Shown: piece after piece, positions 24,901 through 39,500 of the stretch
How the letters are laid out: the number at the start of each line of letters is the position of its first letter
Position numbering within the stretch: position 1 is the stretch's first letter
Assembly (NCBI RefSeq): GCF_964275005.1
Contig: NC_092702.1
Span: 32,526,726-32,590,725, forward strand
Source of the DNA: Diadema setosum
Lineage: Eukaryota; Echinodermata; Echinoidea; Diadematoida; Diadematidae
DNA length: 64,000 nt
Reading direction: 5' to 3'
Position numbers and translations under genes: made by a program
The notes under the pieces: generated by a model
Told to the model about the DNA's origin: nothing
Databases searched by the model: none
What the model saw: the letters and a program-made list of their open reading frames with translations, nothing else

Positions 24901-27900
24901 ATGAATAATGTCAACAGAGTTAGAGCGGAGTTGAATTAGCCGATGAGAAAAAAGGCACTTGTGTTTGACAGCAACAAGCTGAAGCTTGATACATCCTTGA
25001 ACCCTTGGGTGTTTGACGCAGGTTTTCTACATGGAAGGGCACCATTTGTTTGGCAGTTGGGGGCGCGCTGCATTCGCGGATGTACGTGATGGCCTCGTCA
25101 AACTGAATCATTACCTGCAGAACATGACAGGGTTTATATAAGGAAGAAATATCTCCTCGGAAAATAAATACGCCCTAGTATGACAGGTAGCATGAAAGCA
25201 CATGATAAATCATAAAAATCATGAGACAATGAGAAGAATAGCGATATAGAAAAGGAGGGTGGGGTGGAGAAGAAGAAGAAGAAGAAGAAGAAGAAGAAGA
25301 AGAGAGAGAGAGAGAGAGGGAAGAGGGAGGAGTAGCGATTTAACCAGAGAGGTGGAAGAGAAATCTCTTCCACCTCCCTGATTTAACATTACATTGCGGC
25401 AAGAGTATGCGGGTATGTCACATAATTCACCTGTAGGTCGTAAGATCACGCGCTGTTCTAAGCTTGTTTGTTTTACCGGCATTCATCATTACGTTTTGTC
25501 ACTGATAGCAACGTGCCGTCACCAACTCTACACAGGACGGAATAGCTGCCAGGGGAAGAGTGAAGTGCTTTATCGCAAATAATTGTGAAGGTGTGTATGA
25601 TTATTTTTGTCGAAGGTGCGGCACTCAGCGAGATGATGTCGCATCAAAGTTGCAACTCCTCGCCTCCTCCTCCTCCTTCTTCTCCTCCTCCTCCTCCTCC
25701 TCCTCCTCCTCCTCCTCCTCTTCTTCTTCTTCTTCTTTTTCTTCTTCCTCATCTCATAATTCTCCTCAATATTGAATGATACATTGGTGTTTTGACTGTC
25801 ATGGTGATTATTATGATGATGAATTCAAAAGCAAAAAATAATTATCATGCTGCATTAAGTCTCTTTCACTTCATATTCATTTTCGTGAAGTTCCAAAACC
25901 ACATGGGTGGTAGTAAAATCCATAATTATCAGCTATTATTCCATTCTATGCAACAATCTGTCCTGTAAACTAAAAAACAAACAAACAAACAAAAAACAAC
26001 TTCAATTCCGAAACAATACCGAATACATCTGCTCCAAATACTTAGTGAGTCGTGGATGCTTTATAGACTTATTTGTGTTCTTCTTTCTTTTCTCTATCTT
26101 TTGATATATTGTGTATGCGTCTTTATATGCTGTTTGATATAAAAATGAAAAGTGTATTGTACTCCGTTGATATGTGCCTGTATACTTACTTTTCAAAACG
26201 TTACATTGGAATTAGTTTCTGAGCTCTTATCAACAAGCTTACAATAGATTATTGTTGACAATTCATATAGCTGTATATTCTCTTGTGATTATCAGGCTGT
26301 CTTTTTTTTTGTCTAAATGGGCAGTCTTTTATATATATTTTTTCGCATCGACATTTTACTTTTCCAGCCGATACAATCTCGACGCACAAAACATGCTGGA
26401 ATGATTGGACTGTAAAAGCAGTGCCAAAATACAATAATCATAGACAAGGATATCCGACGAGAAAGTCATTGGCGCTGCTGTACTTGGGGCATCTGTAAGT
26501 ATTTTCAGAGCAGAGGGTATTGCCGGACAACACTGCTGTGCTAAACGAGGGAACAAGTGAAGGGGGATTTTGAATTCAGATTGAACTATTTTTCCTCATT
26601 AACAGAGAGCAATTTAAAAGCAAACAAACAAAAAGTGAACCAAATAAACAAACGAACAAACAACCGAACAGACAAACACTCAAACACTGTCAAATGGATA
26701 AACAGGACAGTCAACTACAGTAGTGAAAGAAGGACTGTGGAACTTAAAAGTTAGATGAGACGATCGTGTCACACAAAGTCCTCCTCCAGCCATCCCCCAT
26801 CCAAAAAAAAAAAAATAACAATAACAATAACAATAACGATATGAAGCGGAGAATTCACTTCCATTCCACTATCATTGTTTGTTTTTACTTTGTATTAAAT
26901 TGGTCACATGGATACTACATTATCTCTATCTAATTCAAAAGGAGAGTATGGAGGCAGTGAAGGCTTCCATTTACCTGATCATCTAATCATAATGATTCTA
27001 CCGATTCCATGACTTCCTGTGGTTTTTGCCGAGATATCGGCTAGACCTCCGATATCAGATTTTGGCCTGATTAGCCAAAGCTTTTATAGGACGTGGTGTG
27101 GGATATCCCTTGCTTTTTAATTGCTCGTGCCAGACGCTGTCGATACGAATGACCCAAAGCTTCATATACACCTATATAGTTCAGGAAGGAAAGGGTCGTG
27201 ATGTGTAAATGGGGGGGGGGGGGGGGCGAAGAAGACTATAAAGCAGTACGATACAAATCAATTATACCCTGAGTATCTCATTGTTATAAGGGATATATTT
27301 TACTAGCAACAACATGCTCATGCTCATTTAATAATCATTTTTGCGTTGATCATTTCGAGAGAAGCATGAAACGATTGTCCATATGTATCACACATCTATA
27401 CAAACCTGTTTGAGGTGAATTTACGCCGAAATAAATACTGTTACGGAGGTTCAGTAAATGTAATAATATTAGTAGAATACACCGGTGACTTTTGAAGAAC
27501 ATCGGACAATCCGTTCCACCATGGGGTCGCAACATCATTGTAACGGAACGATATAGAGAAAATGTATTAAAAAGAGAGTGTCATATTATTTTCATATTTA
27601 ACCATATCAAAAATGAAAGAGCAATGGACTTACCTCTTTCAGAAGGCGGAGGATGATATCAATTTGATCAATAATGTCAGTATGTAAGTCAAGGATATTT
27701 GTACTCTCTTTTTTTTCTCGAAATCAAACAATTCGTAACTTTGATAGGATACCCTGTTGCACCAATTTATTGCATGGGCTCATTGACATGCAGCGTCATG
27801 ATTCTATTATTTGTTTTTAATCCACAGTTTTCAACATGTTTATATTATTCTCATGATTACTCTAGCAAGAGAGACTCAAATTTCCAATTCGACATTCTTT

Positions 27901-29000
27901 ATTCTCAATCGTATTCCACGCTATAAATACTTATTTGCGTAAATTGACTCTGCTAACTGAAAGTTTAGGTGGGCGTGTGAACCCGCGTCGTGAATGCACG
28001 AGTGGAGCTAATCATCGACAGTTAAGTTTTCGACCTAAACTTCAAGTTTGGCAACTGCGTGTGAACGTATAACTTGAGTGACCTCCCTGGTTTAACTATC
28101 AAAACGGACATCTGGATCTAATTACGTAAAAAGGTTGTAAACTTCGGATGTCGTTTAAGTTCAACTGTGCGTTTTTTATTCTTATTTCTGTTCCGTTTGT
28201 ATACGAACCTTTGTGTGTTTGTTGCCATCTTTTAACAAATAACTAAACAGTTTATAGATATTTATGCATTTTCTACAGTCTCGTTTGTCTTTATGTTCGT
28301 TTATTCCTTTGTTTATTCAAAATACAGATCGAGAATTACTATTGTCATTGTTAATATGAAATTTATGTCGCCTTGTACTCAACTTAGCAAAACTATTGCC
28401 TGAAACTGTGAGAACTTACATCAGGAAGGGAGGTTCTTGGAGGACAGCGTGACCAAGAATCTGTGTCTCATGATAAATTCAATATCACTCTTAACAATAA
28501 TTATTATTTGAGGAAAATTTCTCCTGATTTTTTTTTTTATTTTCATTTTTTGATATGTGAGTGCACTCTGTTGGACAGACACTCTAGGAACAGTGGCTGT
28601 TCTATAGTTTGTAGAATCTGAGGAATCATATGGAATGTGAATTACTTTTGGGAGGTTGTTTTGCTTCATGGACATGCCTAAACCATCGATATTATACGTG
28701 CTCCATATTCTGTGCAAAAGCGATTTACATGGGTGGAGATCTAAAAACGCAGTGTTGTGTATATAAGCACCGTCTACGGGCCGAAATCTTTTGATACGTA
28801 CAAAGCACTGACCTTGGACATTTACGAAGAGGCTAACCCGAAGTGGCATCGTTTGACATTCTGTCGATTATGGTAAATTGACGGAGCGTCCCGCCCCCTC
28901 CATCATTACATGTACCGAGTCACATGGTAAACTAATTACAGGGCACCGCAGCTGTGCAGCAGTCAAGTTCAAATATTTTGGCCAGGGCTGATGCTCATTT
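21979..29000. other. Gene-free 7 kb
   Basis: Unique-looking AT-rich DNA with short (CAGT)n at 22234, (GTTT)n at 23222-23259, (GAA)n at 25270 and poly-G at 27211. Nothing recognisable as coding. Confidence 0.6.
25660..25755. repeat. (TCC/TTC)n tract
   Basis: Pyrimidine trinucleotides; the Ser- and Pro-rich frames here are artefacts. Confidence 0.9.
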
Positions 29001-29009
29001 ATCCTTCTC

Positions 29010-29308
29010 TCTATCTCTCCCTGTCCTTCCCTCTATCCCTCCTCCTTCTCCATGACTCTCTCCTCTGTCTCTCCCTCTATTCCTTTTCCTCTTTCTCTCT
29101 ATCTATTTATCTATCCATCTATATGTCTATCTATATGTCTGTTTTCTATAGATCTGTTTATCTACGCATCTGTTCATCTACCTGTCTATATATATCTATC
29201 TACCTAGTTGTCTATCTATCTGCTTATTTATATATCCATCTGTTTATCTATCTATCTTTCTCTCTATCTCTCTATCTGTCTATATCTATCTATCTATCTA
29301 TCTATCTA

Positions 29309-29339
<31 letters not shown>

Positions 29340-29425
29340 GTCTATATCTATCTATCTATCTATCTGTCTATCTATCAATCTGTTCATCTATTTATTTATT
29401 TATTTATTTATTTATTCATCTATCT
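29010..29425. repeat. (CTAT)n-rich region
   Basis: About 400 bp of CTAT, CTGT and TTAT units. Two apparent ORFs of 119 and 176 residues are only Ser/Tyr/Leu/Ile repeats. Confidence 0.9.
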
Positions 29426-29734
29426 ATCTTTTCATTCTTTATTTCAAAATTTTCCAATAATCTCTCTCTTTTTCTGTGTCTCATCGCTCTCCATCTCTCT
29501 TCTCTCCGTCGATCTTTATGACTGGATCTGTCCTTCTGTCTCTCACCCTTTTCTCACATGGACCTAGATATTTTCAATACATAAATGACCGAAGATGCAC
29601 ATAAGAATAATTCTCTTCAACAGTATCTTGTCTAATTCACTTTGAGAAATATTGCATACCATATTTTATGTCCTCACTTATACTTAGATACTTAGAAACC
29701 GCGTTATGAAAGAGCGTACAATACTCAGAGAATT

Positions 29735-30012
29735 TCAAAGTTTATCTAATAAAAATCAGTTATGAAATGGGTGAGATATCCGAAATGGGTGAGATATCCA
29801 AAAACAAAATAAAACAAAGTGATCGTAATAAAAGGTGGGTCCCACCTTCTATTAGGATCGCATCTTTTTTTTGATATCTCAACCCTTTCAAAAACAATTT
29901 TCATCAAATAAACTTTGAATTACTCTTGAATGTTATGCTCTTTCATATTTCATACGAGGTTTCTCATTATCTCACAAAAAGAAGTTGGAATCCTCAAGCC
30001 CCATCTCACATT
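29735..30012. mobile_element. Foldback family F, copy 1 (truncated right end)
   Basis: Central hairpin around AATAAAAGGTGGGTCCCACC. The outer arms contain GAGATATCC / GGATATCTC-like text and TTTTCATCAAATAAACTTT. The right arm GAGGTTTCTCATTATCTCAC matches the reverse complement of 63295-63325. Lies just upstream of gene A. Confidence 0.7.
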
Positions 30013-30479
30013 GTCATCAGCGTAAGATTTTGTTGTATAGTCTTCCTTTTCTCCGTCTCTCTCTCTTTCTATCTAGATCCAAAATACATAGATATACCCG
30101 CATATATATCCATGATTCCATGTTTACACTCATCTATCTTTTTCCCCTCTCATCGTTTACGTTCTCTCTTCCTATGGCTATGCCTCCCTCTCTTTCACTA
30201 TGTGTTAAGAGGGAGAGAGCAAGTGCGCATGCTCACAGCAGACGAGCCTTGAGTGCAGTACGGGGGAAGTTCGGCCAGACGAAATTAACACTTTACAGTG
30301 TTTGTGTTCCCCACAAGCCGTCGTCAACAAATCTACCGGTAATAAACGCAATTTAGACTTCTAGATTGACTTCGTCCGTCATCCGTCCGAGTTACTGTCA
30401 TTTTTGTCTCTCTTCTGTTGGTTAATCATGATATCGTCGAGTCCGTAACTCAAACTCTGACTTTTCTGTCTGTCCGTCT

Positions 30480-30628
30480 GTCTTTGTCTCTCTTGCTCTC
30501 TCTCCCTATTTCAATCCAGTTGTAGGCCAAAAAGTTGCATCGGACATGGCATTGCGTTTCTGCTGCTAGATTCTGCCCCCCTTACAGAGCAGCGTCATAA
30601 CCCTACGGATGTGTTCCTCGGGGGAGCG
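30480..30628 (+). promoter_or_regulatory. 5' flank of gene A: pyrimidine-rich tract and open frame
   Basis: A CT-rich run (about 30460-30515) ends in AATCCAG at 30519. From there to the ATG at 30629 the exon 1 frame has no stop. Two readings are possible: 5' UTR after an upstream non-coding exon, or coding sequence of a longer N-terminal exon. No TATA box is apparent. Confidence 0.35.
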
Positions 30629-30790
30629 ATGGAGTGGACCGAAGAGCACATTCTCGTGCTCATTTTGGGAATATTGTGTCGTTTCGTCGTGGTCATCCGC
30701 GGATTCGACAACTGCCATCGACTCGACGATAGCATCGGAGGAGGAGACTCCACGACAGACAGCAACCTATTTCAGTACGACCCCGTGGAG
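30629..30790 (+). CDS. P4HTM: Gene A exon 1: N-terminus and membrane anchor
   Basis: Encodes residues 1-54, beginning MEWTEEHILVLILGILC. Residues 7-24 form one hydrophobic stretch followed by R and G, fitting the single N-terminal membrane anchor of P4HTM. It ends DPVE and then GTGAAT, phase 0. The cytosolic tail is only about 6 residues, much shorter than in vertebrate P4HTM. The same frame is open upstream to a CT-rich tract ending in CAG at 30519, so this may be the inner part of a longer exon whose true start is further 5'. Similarity to other animals is weak here, and the call rests on frame, phase and position. Confidence 0.68.
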
Positions 30791-33447
30791 GTGAATATTG
30801 TATCTAGTGGTTTTCGTGGTCGCATACAGTACTCTAGATTTTGCTGCTCGTTGTTGTTCTTTTCTTTCTTTTTATTTAACTTGTCATACCATAGCCTTCA
30901 CAGTGAGTCATTCCAGCTAACGGAAGAGCCCTGACGTTTTCTTTAAAATAATCAAGTTTAGATCAGAGAAGTTTCTGTTGCTGTTAAATCTGGCAAGGCC
31001 ACTTGAGTTGCACACGTACTATTAAACAATAGATAGGTTTCTTCAACTCAAAATCATCGAATTACGTGTATTTTCACCGACGTAATAAATCATATTTTAT
31101 CAAAACAAACACGTACTGCTTGACTTCAAATAAAAACCACCTCGTGATGGTTTGCAACGTTAGAGGTATACTGGCAAATATGTCACCAGTTTGATGTTCG
31201 AATTTATGAGAGTAGAGAGCACAGAGCACACCGACCGACATTGCAGGCGACTAACCGTAAAGAAATTTCTGATAAGCCGGATGGATACGACAATCCATGG
31301 ACGGACGGAAGAAGGGGGGGGGGGGGGGTAACCATTCACCGCGACCTGAGGGGAAAAATGTGCTAATGTCTTCCGATGGAAATGCACAACGCGTAAATCC
31401 GACCTTTCATTACAACCGCGGCTTCTCGCATCCTATATTTGTCATACCTCTCAATCTGTCCGTCATTTATACTTTCACTCTATACACCTTGTTGTTTCGT
31501 CTGTCACTGGGTCCATATCTTCTATCTATCATGCACAATTCATCGTAGGCTGCACTGAATCTACTAGTATTTTGGCATGACCCTCACCTCCTTTACTATG
31601 ACACCAAAGCATTCATCCTATCTACAGTGCAGCTAACGAAACTTTTATCACCCCACATATCCAACTCCTTTCTTTGGACTTTACCTAGTAAAAAAGAAAA
31701 AGATCACTCCTGAAAGTTTATTATTTTGTATTTTACCTTCTATATTAGGGCCTATATATTCATCTTTTCCTACACTATCGACTCCACAATTCAATCAGTA
31801 TACCCATTATCTACTATACGTCTGCCGCACCTGCCCTTTTCATCTGTCAGTTCCTTCAGTACCCCCCCCCCTTCCAACACGAATGTGTCGCTCCCAATGC
31901 TTGTCAAGAGGACTGTCCACTATACAGATCAATACTTTGGGTTCCCTCGTAGTAGCTGTATAGGGTATTCGTGATGAGTAATGCAATTCACTGATTTTTT
32001 TTTTCTCTCGTACAATATGTTTCGTATACTACCACCATAAATGCACTGATATCTAACCAGTTGATCCGCACTTGTACGATAGGTGCATGATACCCATTTG
32101 CTTTGAAATGGTTAAAACAAGTGACTCGACTTCTGTATACAAAATTCTATTGCATTTCATGTATTTTTTCCATTCCCACCCCCAAAATATAATCATATAC
32201 ATAACAATAAGCACATTGACGTAACTGTATGTACAATGTACAAAAAGTAGTTGTTTTTCAGTCATCTAATATCAATTAATAAAATTGCATCAATAGTGTA
32301 TTCAGCACAGAAAGACGGAGTATAGACACATTGTATTTAGACCCAGACAATAAATTGTACAGACAGACAGAAAGACAGATAATGAAAGAGATATAGATAA
32401 AAATGTATGACAGTAATGGTGACTAGTTTGCTGCACTTTTATGAATGTACCACAACTCACCAGGCTAAATATATTGCGCAGATTTTAGATTGGCAGTTGT
32501 CGATTGTTATGTAATCGGGCGAGGTTGTTATCCTTCTCTTTGTTTTGTTCCATTTCATACAGATTGGCCACGTCCGGTTTGCGGAGATAGAACCGGGCCG
32601 CTACGTGCGTATGAAAACTCTCGCTGTAGATCCGCCTATTTTTGGTGAGTGCCAGGCCATCCAACGCCTAGCCTTTTGTCAAGGCCCTCTCGCTGTAACG
32701 GGTGAGCGAAGAGAGCCCAGCCGAGCGCGACCCCACTCGACTGGGCTCTCTTCACCCTACAGCGAGATGGCCGTGACAAAAGGCTATCTAACGCCTTTCT
32801 CCTGTATAGGGCTCACACCTGTAAATAAAATGGAATGTCGCAGACCCCTTCACAAATTCGTACCAAAGATACCAAAATAAATGAAGAAAAAAATTAATTA
32901 AAAATCATTAATGCAGTTTGGCATAAAACTGAATAGCTGCAGATATTGAGTATGAATTCCTCTACAAACTGCATTTTGGTTTGAAGATGAAAGCTTTTCT
33001 CATGGAATTTGAAGGGACTATATTTCATTGGGTGCATGTACGGAAAATAGGTGATTTTTTTGAGTGAAAAGAACTCGAAGTCTGGCTTTGCGGACCCTTG
33101 GACAGAGTTTGAGCCGAAGAACCTGCCGTGGAAATTTGATGGATGACAGGGTATAGCTCACTTATCCAGGTTAGTGAAGATGAAACACCTCATTTCTCCC
33201 AGCTATTTTACAGAATTTTTTGAATTTTGAATCTTAACACACGTCTCTATGGGGAATTAAAAAGCCCTAAAAGGTAGGTGTCACGAGGCACTGACGCTAT
33301 TTTAGGGCAAGGATAAGGCAGAATGTTAAGCGAGGACTTTCATTCATTTTTCTGCAATTTGTCTCATTTTCACCCATCTTTCTCTCTGTTTTCTCTCTAT
33401 TTTTATTTCTCCTCTTTCTCCTCGCCAATATTGGCTATTAGGGCATT

Positions 33448-33543
<96 letters not shown>

Positions 33544-36500
33544 ATTTATAAGGCGCTTAATACAGATGTTTCTAAGCGCACAGTCTACCGGAAAAATTCA
33601 ATATTCAAACCAGAATAATACCAAAAAAAAAAAAATTAGTTGTAGTACTTTCCACGCTGTCTCATTCTGTATTCATAATACACAAGAATCTCTTGCTTCT
33701 TTTATTTGAAAAACAAAAACAAAACCTTTAACAGTATCGCATATATTTCCTCTCCAGCTGGTTCCAAATGTATACGTGTCAAACTCTATCCCCCACTTTT
33801 TGTACTGTGTAGTGTGTAATCCCGCAATCATCCGATTTTGTGAATTCCCAGATTTATGCATAGAGAATAAAAGGGATGGTATAGTTTTGGTTGTGATGGC
33901 GATTCAGACATTTCTTTTTTTTTTTGCGAAATAATTAGAAAGAAATTATTTGAAATATTAAAGGTAGGGAATCCCATTTGCATGCCTTAAATGAAGAGTT
34001 GTATAAATACAGTGGTATGTTGAAGAGAGTATCATTTTAGAAACTCCCATAAAGTATTGAAAGTGGAAGGTAACATTTAGTACATTTTTATTGACCGTTA
34101 GATTTTGAATGGAATTTTTTTCGGGGCTCACCGTAAATTCCAGTACATTACTAGGCTACCTTTGCAGACCCATGCACTGCATATGTTTCCATCATGTATA
34201 TTTTGTGAAGAAAGTTCATCAAAACTTACAAACATTTCTATATACATTCTTGCCACACACTCTATATGTTATTACATCAGCTCTTATACTTTAAGATTTG
34301 TGCTTATAGATAAAAAAAAATACAGAAGACTGCAACAAAAAGGCTTAAGTGTGGCTGACACACAGAACTACTGAGTAGTTGAGTTTTGTGCATTATTCAA
34401 ATTGTAGATAATTGTTGACTTCCAAATTTCTCAGCAGTGGCCTAAACAAGTCCCCTGAGGTTCATATTTAATGTTTTGCTGCATTTTGGGAGGTCTGTAA
34501 AAGGTATCCCCTACCTTTAAAGAGCAAACAATTCTAGGAGGAACTATAGTTTATTTGATTAAAATCGGCTTTGAAATGGCTGCGATATCCAATAACAAAG
34601 TGAAACAAAGTGGTCCTAATAAAAGGTGGGTTCCACCTTTTATTAGGACCACTTTGTTTGTGGATATCTCAGCCATTTCAAAACCGATTTTCATAAAACT
34701 GTGCTTTCCTCTCAGAATAGTTATTATGCTCTTATGCGTGGTTTTTAATTATTTTGCAAAAAAAAAATTAAAATTTAAATTCCCATCTCAACCAAAACTA
34801 GGTACACAACACCCCTCTAAAACTCCTGAACCGATGTTGTAGAAGAAGACACCCCTGAAGGCACACTTCACTTTGCCCCCGTGGAAAAGATTTCAAACTC
34901 CATGGCAACCACTATGAAAAGATTCATCAGATTACTGTAGTGTAAATCATTGCATGTCCACTGCGTAGATCCTTTTCACGGTGATTTCAAAGTAACAGAG
35001 CCGTTGGTTACTGCTCTGAAATATTCTCACACGGTTTTTATAACTATATGGGCGTTGATGGGAATAACGGACAAGGACGATGTCATTGAAAGACGGAAAA
35101 AATATGGCATACAAAACTTCATACACGAAAAAACAGGTTAATTCCACTTAATGTTGTGCTACCAAAAGTCAGATATTGATATTATGTAAAAGAATGATTA
35201 TCCTTTCAGATAAACAAAAACACAACCCACCGAAAACACAAACACGCATAATGGATATCAAGTCCGTTGACCCAAAACACATATTTTCCAGCTAAGTGGG
35301 ACTTTGACCCTATACATAAAAAATATTTATGCTCTTGTCGTTGAGTCGCGCGGTTATCCCTCGCATATTTTTTAACGAGATCCAGGGCTTGGGGTTACGC
35401 CTGAATTTTACAGTTGGCAGCTGACCAACCCTAAAGGCGCAACAATGAAGTCGTTGCCAATCGGGGGATATTTACTGAGGGCAAAGCAATGGGATTCCAG
35501 ATTGAGTTCCTCGTGTCACGTCATTCCAGGGTATTACAGCCGTCAATCATTTTTCAAGGAGAACCAGAGATTTTTTATTTTTATTTTTTACTCCAGAAGA
35601 GAAGGACAAAATGCCGGGACGTTCTTGAAAATGTAGACGTTCGAGAGCAAACAAAATTTGCTGAATGTTGCTTCAGAAAGATCACGTTGCCTTCGCAAGT
35701 TATGTTGATTGAAAACAAATCAACCCACCTTTACAGCGATCATGTAGAAAAAAAGTAGCTTTGACACGCTGCACTTTGATGTTCGGCATACACACTGAAA
35801 GGAACACATACAATGATCATACCGAAAAGACAAGTAGATATATGATCTCATATATGAAGAGTCGTTTTATTTTTCATCGTTTTACTTTTATCTCTATTCG
35901 TTCACTTATTTATTCTATTTCGGTACTTTTCTAACACAATCAAATCAAATATTCGTACCTTGTGTTTAATTGAAGGTCTATTTCCGATGTAAGTAATTTA
36001 ACCTTCCATGTTAAAGTCTCATGTTACGATATTTTTATTACCCTAATTTATCCTGTATGAGACATGTAGCCTAGCTGATACTGTATCATTTAGGGAAATA
36101 ATATGATTATATCTTATAATTACGTGGAATACAATAATGCATAGATATTTGCATGCCTGCTGATACATGCATTAAAAAATAATCACTTGATAAAATGCGT
36201 TATTTTAATTCCATGTACAACACAGACAAAAAACAACAACCCCAAAACAAACAAACAAACAAACAATCAGAAACACACGTGCTTTTCCACACAACATGAT
36301 ATTAGGCCTACACGTGAGGGCCGGTGTTACTATGTTGGCGATATATTATAATCCCTTTGATCGTATAGTATTGTGTTATTATTCTTGCGAGTTAACCAAT
36401 CTGCATAGACACACACACACACACACACACACACACTGACATCAATCAGGATGTCAGTACTTATCTCATTACTGACTGCTCTAATTGTCCACGACTAAAA

Positions 36501-39500
36501 TCCTCCTTAAAGTGACAACCAGGGTTTTAGTATTTACAGCTATTGTAAAAATCAAGTCAACTCCGTTCCTTCAATGCTGTTGGCTACAGTTTTTGTCAAT
36601 GTTGGTTTTCTGATTTTGTTTTTATAACTGGTGTTCAGGGATGTGTTCTATGAGACGGTTTTACATAAAAACGTTTTCCAACCTTGTTTTCCCAATCTTC
36701 GCAAGCTGTTTTTTTTTTTCTCTCTCTCTTCTAGAAATCCCAAACTTCTTAAGTGACTCAGAGTGCGAATACATCAAAGAGCTAGCGATTGAAGATGGAC
36801 TCGAGATCAGTCGAATAGCGTACAAGGGCTCATCAACAAACACACAGGAAGATGCCGCACGTGGGACTAACAGCAGTTTGCACAGTCGCTTCAATGATAC
36901 AATTTGGAAAGAAAAGTTGGTCGCCTGTGATAAGGACGATGACGAACTACTTGACCCCGAAGAGGCCTTGGCGTGCCTGCCGAATCTCCGGGCAGAGAAC
37001 GTGACGGCAGCCATGTTGGGCCTCATGCTAATGGACCTCGAGCTCGATCGCGACTCGGACGGCCGAATAGGGCCGAAAGAACTGTGGAGGACTGCCGAGT
37101 GGACGCCGATGCTTGCCGAAGAAGTGCGAGAGTGGATAAGGCGATGGGATGGCGGAGAGGGTGAGCGTTTCGTGAAGCGGTGGAAGGGCCAGACACGGAT
37201 AAGCGACCAAACGTGGCTGAGTGCGTTGCCCGAGGACCGGCACTTCCTCCGTGAGCTACAGGACAGGTGCAGGCACTTAATTAATAGAGCACCCATATTA
37301 TCTTGATATTATCGATGTCGAAATGATCTTGTCGGGAGATGTGAGTTATGTCTTCAAAGAATGCACACTTAATTATTTCAAGAATTCATTCAAGAAAGGA
37401 TATTTACTCACCAACGTAGAATTTTACGGGTGAGTTCGGGATTCCGAAGGTTCGTTAGCAAGCATTTCTGTTCATTTTCGGATTAACGAACCTTTGGAAT
37501 AACGAACCTTATTTCATTTTCGGGTTAACGAATATTTAACCCACATCCACTACCATGATCGTTGCAGTGATATGAAGTTATCATTTATTATTCTATTTTT
37601 AAGGATCAGTTAATTATTCTTTTTTTTTCCGAGGGGGAGGGCGATGGGGCAGAGCAAGTGATTACAGCAAAACACGCGTCTATGTCCAGACGTCAGGTGG
37701 ACTGATCGGCAGCATTCCAAAGTGGTATGCTTTGTCATTGTCACTCGACCCATGGCATGCTAAAACCCGGGATAACCGTGCAAAGTCTATGGAGATTTCA
37801 GAATCTCAAAGGGGAACAAGTTAATAATGGGGAATCGTGTCGGAATTTTGGCAGTCATTCCACCTGTATCACGTGACTCTGTGAGAGATAGACGTATAAC
37901 GATATCATCCACCCCTCCACCTGGCAGTTTAACAACACCGCAATAATCAAATAAATCAATGAATGAATGAATGAATGAATGAATGAATAAATAAATAAAT
38001 AAATAAATAAATAAATGAATATATAAACAAATTAATTAATTAATAGATAAATAAATAAATAAAAATCAAGTCATGCAGTATTGTTTTGGACGTTTATTTT
38101 TAAATGATGCGCATATATGATTATTAGATGATATACCTCTTTATCAATCCGGTCATCATTTATTCAGTAATTGGATTCTTTATTTTGTTGATGAAATATC
38201 GAGGCATACTATTTTCACACATTCTACATCCTCTGTTGTTTCAGTATGTCATTATACGTATAAGAGAGTGGCTCGACTTTGTTAGAATTTCACTAATTCT
38301 TGTAAGTTTTTTCTGCTGTTTTTTTTTTTAACTAATTACATTTGGTACTCACTTTGAGACACGTTCATGTTCAGTGGCTTGAACTCAAACCCTGGTCTTA
38401 CCAATGTCACTGACTTTCAGAATGAAATATCATATCATGATGTTTGTATTGCTTGTTTGCCTCGAGCCATTCTCGATTTCATCGGCGATCAACGCCGTTG
38501 AGATGGGCAAAGCTAAATCATCTATTTACATCCTTTTCAGAGTGGTAGCACTGACAAAACTTCCATCAGATATTGTCTACACCAGCGAACCCATGCAGGT
38601 GAGTTTTTCCTTGGCATTCGTATTTTGTCTTGCTTATTTGTTTGATTGGTAAGTTGAATCATTGTTCTTGTCTAGATGTGTATAGCTTATATTCAATCTT
38701 TTTTTTTTTTTTGGGGGGGGGGGGCTTATATAATTTTCTATACAGGCATATTTCTATTTTTGTTTCTTGTTTGTTATTATGTTTTGTTAGATGTGTTATT
38801 ATGGCGTTTTGCCACTTTTTGTACATGGGAATGGGTTACTACAAATGTATTAACGTGAGCATTACAGACACGGTTTAAGAAATGTCCAACGATGTTAAAC
38901 CATGTCACAGCGAAACCGTGAGTGCTTGTCATCCTGCAATTTCCTGATCATCTTTCAGTGTCAAGAAGTTTGAAAGGTTTGGGAAAACATCCCCTTACTG
39001 CAGATGTGTAACCATTAATGTCTTTGTTATCTATGAATCGTGCTGTTTTGCGATGTTTTAGAATTCTCTCGGCAGATCAATGTGTAATACATCTTACTAG
39101 GGAGAATGTCGTCCTCTAATTCTCTGCCTCTTGCTCTTTTGAGTAAACTAACTTTTGAGTATCCCAACAGAAGCTGTTCTGACTTCGCTCAGAAGCACTA
39201 GTTTGATAATTGTGCATTGAAATAATATGTGTTATAGTTGACTCCTCGTCAAGTAGATTATCTTCGTTGCTGCTCTAATTCTGCATATTCAACAGTTACT
39301 TGTGGCAGGTGAAAATATGAAGCATGTATTTCCATAATTCCACATCATAACCTGTTTTTACATTGATCCGGAAATGGCGCACAGAATGACAGAGGTCGTT
39401 GCCACCCCCCCCCCCCCAAAAAAAAGACGACAGTAAAGTAACACTTTACAAATTAAAATGTGATGTGCAATACAAAAAAAAAGAAAAAATCAGCAGACTC

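Noticed and set aside
28991..29567. ORFs of 176 and 119 residues
   Set aside because: Translated CTAT repeats rich in Ser, Tyr, Leu and Ile; not a membrane protein.
36661..37296. 211-codon ORF on the - strand
   Set aside because: Shadow of gene A exon 3; the + frame carries the EF-hands and the P4H motif.
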